Source of the DNA: Dryas octopetala
Lineage: Eukaryota; Streptophyta; Magnoliopsida; Rosales; Rosaceae
Assembly: GCA_963921425.1 (NCBI GenBank)
Contig: OY992834.1
Span: 20,411,923 to 20,475,922, forward strand
Direction: 5' to 3'
Length of the DNA: 64,000 nt
The translations under genes were made by a program, and so were the position numbers. Shown here one piece after another: positions 61,281 through 64,000 of this stretch (position 1 is its first letter; each line of letters begins with the position of its first letter). The notes beneath the pieces are model-generated. The model was not told the origin of the DNA. It saw only the letters and a list, made by a program, of their open reading frames with translations, and made no database searches.

Positions 61281-62273
61281 CTAGGGAAACACTTGGAACC
61301 TCAAACCTGAGCCACCCAACTTTTCTTCTATGACTTTGGACAACCTCTCCACCATCCTAGGGGTCAAATAGTTCACCCAATCTCCCACCTCAGCTTTTCT
61401 AAACAAGTTCTTATTCCCAAAGTTCTTAATAGAAGTGCCACTTTTATTGGCCTCCAATCCCTTCATGTTCTCAAAACAACAAAGCTTTTGCACATTTTCA
61501 ATCACACCACCTCTCTCTTCCTCCAAAGTAAAAGGGAAACCCAAAAACTTGGCCAGTCTTTTCAAGTGAAACACACCATCTTCCTTCATGTCCTCATATT
61601 TCAAGAACAACACCTTGTGAGGCCTCTCTAAGCTCTCTCTCCAATACCCCAACATGTGGTCCCAAAATGGACCATACCCAACAATGCCTTGGCAGTACAT
61701 TTCAAAGGCATCCTCTAGAGAGATTGGGGCTTGAGATTGTGGTTTCACTTTGTTAATGAAATGCCAAGAGGACACAAATGTGTCAAACGGGTTTCGGCAT
61801 ATATAAACAATCTTAGAGTTGGATTTTTTGATGGAATTAGCCAAAGCATGAAAGGGGATGTGGGTCCCAAAGAGTCTTGGCTCAGGAATGCTGGAGAGGT
61901 CAGGAAGGTGGTTGTAATTAGCATAAAGCTTGTATTCAAAGAAGGGCACAAGATCATGAGAGTTGGAAGTGAGCAAAGGGTGGGACTTTGAGTTTGGTGT
62001 GAAACGGCGGCGTTTGGCAATGGCAAAAGCCAAGGCTTTCAACCATGTGGTGCCTGATTTTGGTATGGAGGCCAACACTAGGTCTGTGTCATTGGCTTGG
62101 AAGTGCTTTTGGAAAGTGATTATGGATTGGATCTCAGCTGACTGGCACCAAAAGCCTTGGAATTGATAGAGGTGACGGGTTCGCCAACCCTTCTCTTTAG
62201 GGAGAGAGAGAAGCAGTTGTTTGCACTCATCGCTGAGTACTTCTTCTTCTTGTTGGTTTTCAGTGATAGCCAT
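61281..62273 (-). CDS. Cytosolic sulfotransferase (SOT family), intronless
   Basis: 330 residues from the ATG at 62273, chosen over an upstream in-frame ATG at 62438 because family members start like MAITENQ...; the extra sequence has no resemblance. The enzyme would move sulfate from PAPS to a hydroxyl of a small molecule in the cytosol. The 5'-phosphosulfate loop is PKSGTTW (71-77), the catalytic His is 138 in FGTHIPF, the 3'-phosphate site is YICRNPFDTFVSSW (Arg160, Ser168), and RKAEVGDWVNYLT near the C-terminus is the conserved PAPS/dimer motif. Length and absence of introns are typical of plant SOTs. Relatives annotated SOT5/SOT15-like act on flavonols or hydroxyjasmonate; the substrate here cannot be told. 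The reading frame looks intact. Confidence 0.95.
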   Translation of the reverse strand: MAITENQQEEEVLSDECKQLLLSLPKEKGWRTRHLYQFQGFWCQSAEIQSIITFQKHFQANDTDLVLASIPKSGTTWLKALAFAIAKRRRFTPNSKSHPLLTSNSHDLVPFFEYKLYANYNHLPDLSSIPEPRLFGTHIPFHALANSIKKSNSKIVYICRNPFDTFVSSWHFINKVKPQSQAPISLEDAFEMYCQGIVGYGPFWDHMLGYWRESLERPHKVLFLKYEDMKEDGVFHLKRLAKFLGFPFTLEEERGGVIENVQKLCCFENMKGLEANKSGTSIKNFGNKNLFRKAEVGDWVNYLTPRMVERLSKVIEEKLGGSGLRFQVFP

Positions 62274-64000
62274 TGAAGTGGGGGTGGTGGTAGGCTTGGC
62301 ATGAAAATTAGGGCTTAAACACACACATATATATATATATACTACTAGTATTGACTGTACATAGCTCCCTCTTTCATTCACATGTAAAATATGTTGTATA
62401 TTTACTTTGCATAGTTTAATTAAGCACGTGCCTATCAAAATTGGTATGTTAAATTACGTTCTTTAGGGGAGGGGCGCTTTTGTCATTTTTCTTGTGCCGC
62501 AAATTGTACAGGTTATGTGCATTTAATCATATTACATAGTACAAAATCTAAATTAATTCATAATCTGAATCGAGTCTTAGTATATAGTATGTCCTGGTGA
62601 ATGCTCATCCAATACATTTTTTTTTTTAAAAATGCTACTGCATTATTATCACAGTTACAACTACAGTCATATCTTCATTTGTTTTTTTGTTAATATTTGA
62701 GTTTTATTTATAATTTATAGTTTAGTCTTTAAACAAAAATTAGGGCGTAAATTTTATACTCTAAATCATTATAAATCTTAAAACATGTATATAAAGAGCT
62801 GAGGAAATTAAAGAATATATCAACAAACTGCCACTTCATGCATGTCCACCAAAAATGTTCACATTCTGTACTCATTAGTTCGCTAAAGTCATATAAGCAC
62901 ATATCCCAATCCAAAAATTGAAGAATGTATTCAGCATTTTTAAATAAAATGATCTAAAGTCTTTGGATCTGAAATTTTCCTGTTTTTTATTAACATAATT
63001 AAATAGTATGTTAAGATTCTAAATGATGAATTTTTTTACTTCTCACTGTGGATGCATCAATCGATTTGTAAATATGAATGTTAATATCAGTGACGGTGGT
63101 GATTGTGACAACAGAATGATAAACTTATAGAGTGTTGTCCCACGTACGTTGGTTGGGCTGATGGTCTCATAAGGTCATACATACTTATTAAATTTCTCTA
63201 CCTAATAGCTAGCTTACAATTTATGATGAATATCAATATGGTATTAAAACCATCAATTAAGGTTACTCTTAATATGGACAAAACATAAAAATTTCTAGGT
63301 AGATCATCTAAAAGATGATCACTTTTCATGTATGACCACCTCAATATTGAGAGGTTTCTCGAGATAGGCAATGTTGAGTGGTAGTCTCACATAAAATGCT
63401 CTGAGTGTATAATATAGTTATAAATACTTATTATGTCTTTCCACCAAATAATTTAAATTTATAGGATGAATATTCAATAGAATATGAAATCTCTTCATTT
63501 TTAAGGATAATGAAAGGAATTAAAACGTAACGCTTCCTCTACAAGAATCCACATACAGTATATCATACTCCAAAAGCAAAAAATAAAATAAAACAGAAAA
63601 AAGAGAGAAAAATAAAATTAGATAAACAAATAATGCAATCCGATTACAGGAAGCAAAATTTGCATCAAGATTCATGTGATGGGAGATATTCTTAAATTAA
63701 TCCACCATTCGTCTTTAGTTCAGGGGGGTCGCATATAATCTAGATTCTTTGCATGACTAGTTAAAAAAAAAAAAAAAAAATTTGGATGTTTTTGCGTCGA
63801 CATGCCTCCAGTCTTACAACATGGTTAGGTGTAGGGCTTTACTGCTCAATTAATTATGATGTTATTGGCATTTAGGATTTGTACATGTTGAAAAAAGCAA
63901 AGGTAGGTTTGTGTCTGAAGGTGTCCTTATTTTGTGGGACCTTCCATAGTTTTGCCGACATCAAATAAAGACAACAACTCTTTGTTGAATTTGAGATGGC
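62274..64000. other. Sulfotransferase upstream region and right-hand spacer
   Basis: A (TA)n tract at about 62325-62341 lies 52-68 bp before the start codon and may act as the TATA region. The rest, to the right edge, is AT-rich with an 18-A run near 63763. No further gene, RNA or element end was recognised. Confidence 0.5.

Noticed and set aside
61731-62166. Plus-strand ORFs under the sulfotransferase
   Set aside because: They are antisense to a well-conserved enzyme frame with all PAPS motifs in place.
1-64000. A gene cluster or new defence-type system
   Set aside because: The four intact-looking genes belong to unrelated processes with long transposon-filled gaps between them, and nothing suggests joint function.

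Overview
The window is nuclear DNA of a flowering plant. The evidence is AT-rich introns with GT/AG borders, plant-type genes (NAC factor, cytosolic sulfotransferase, plant-type FAD monooxygenase), a nuclear copy of plastid rpoB, and many plant transposons. The gene set and repeats would suit a woody eudicot such as a Rosaceae species, but that is only an impression. No CRISPR array, rRNA or tRNA gene was recognised.

Layout. 1-6978 (+): the 3' nine exons of a tandem-BRCT protein gene, open at the left edge. 7854-13411 (-): a complete six-exon FAD-dependent monooxygenase gene, convergent with the first; a decayed copy of its first exon lies upstream at 14555-14643. 14961-17885: a three-copy tandem repeat split by a hAT element (15109-17285, exact 8-bp target duplication), which itself carries a 1.1-kb nested inverted-repeat element. 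19245-22200: an unclassified dispersed repeat. 22736-29182: a Ty1/copia fossil. 30174-31401 (-): a frameshifted proline-rich secreted-protein gene. 32551-32803: plastid rpoB fragment. 33993-35252 (+): an intronless NAC gene. 36161-51545: almost wholly transposons and their remains, including a Mutator-like element with 179-bp inverted ends, CACTA ends, LTR debris, an inverted truncated copy of the NAC 3' end, and a 2.35-kb solo LTR. 51950-60775: a duplicated segment whose second copy holds a small hairpin-bearing insertion and a second copia fossil. 61281-62273 (-): an intronless cytosolic sulfotransferase gene.

Functional picture. Four host genes look intact or intact within the window: BRCT protein, monooxygenase, NAC and sulfotransferase. 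They belong to unrelated processes (genome maintenance, oxidative metabolism, transcription, sulfation) and show no sign of acting as a cluster. I found no convincing new biological system. What stands out is layered insertion history: at least seven insertions have target duplications that can be read by eye, several nested, and three host-derived relics (exon 1 of the monooxygenase, the NAC tail, rpoB) record duplication or transfer.

All exon borders come from reading splice sites and phase by eye. The monooxygenase and the BRCT exons are phase-consistent throughout. No database search was possible.
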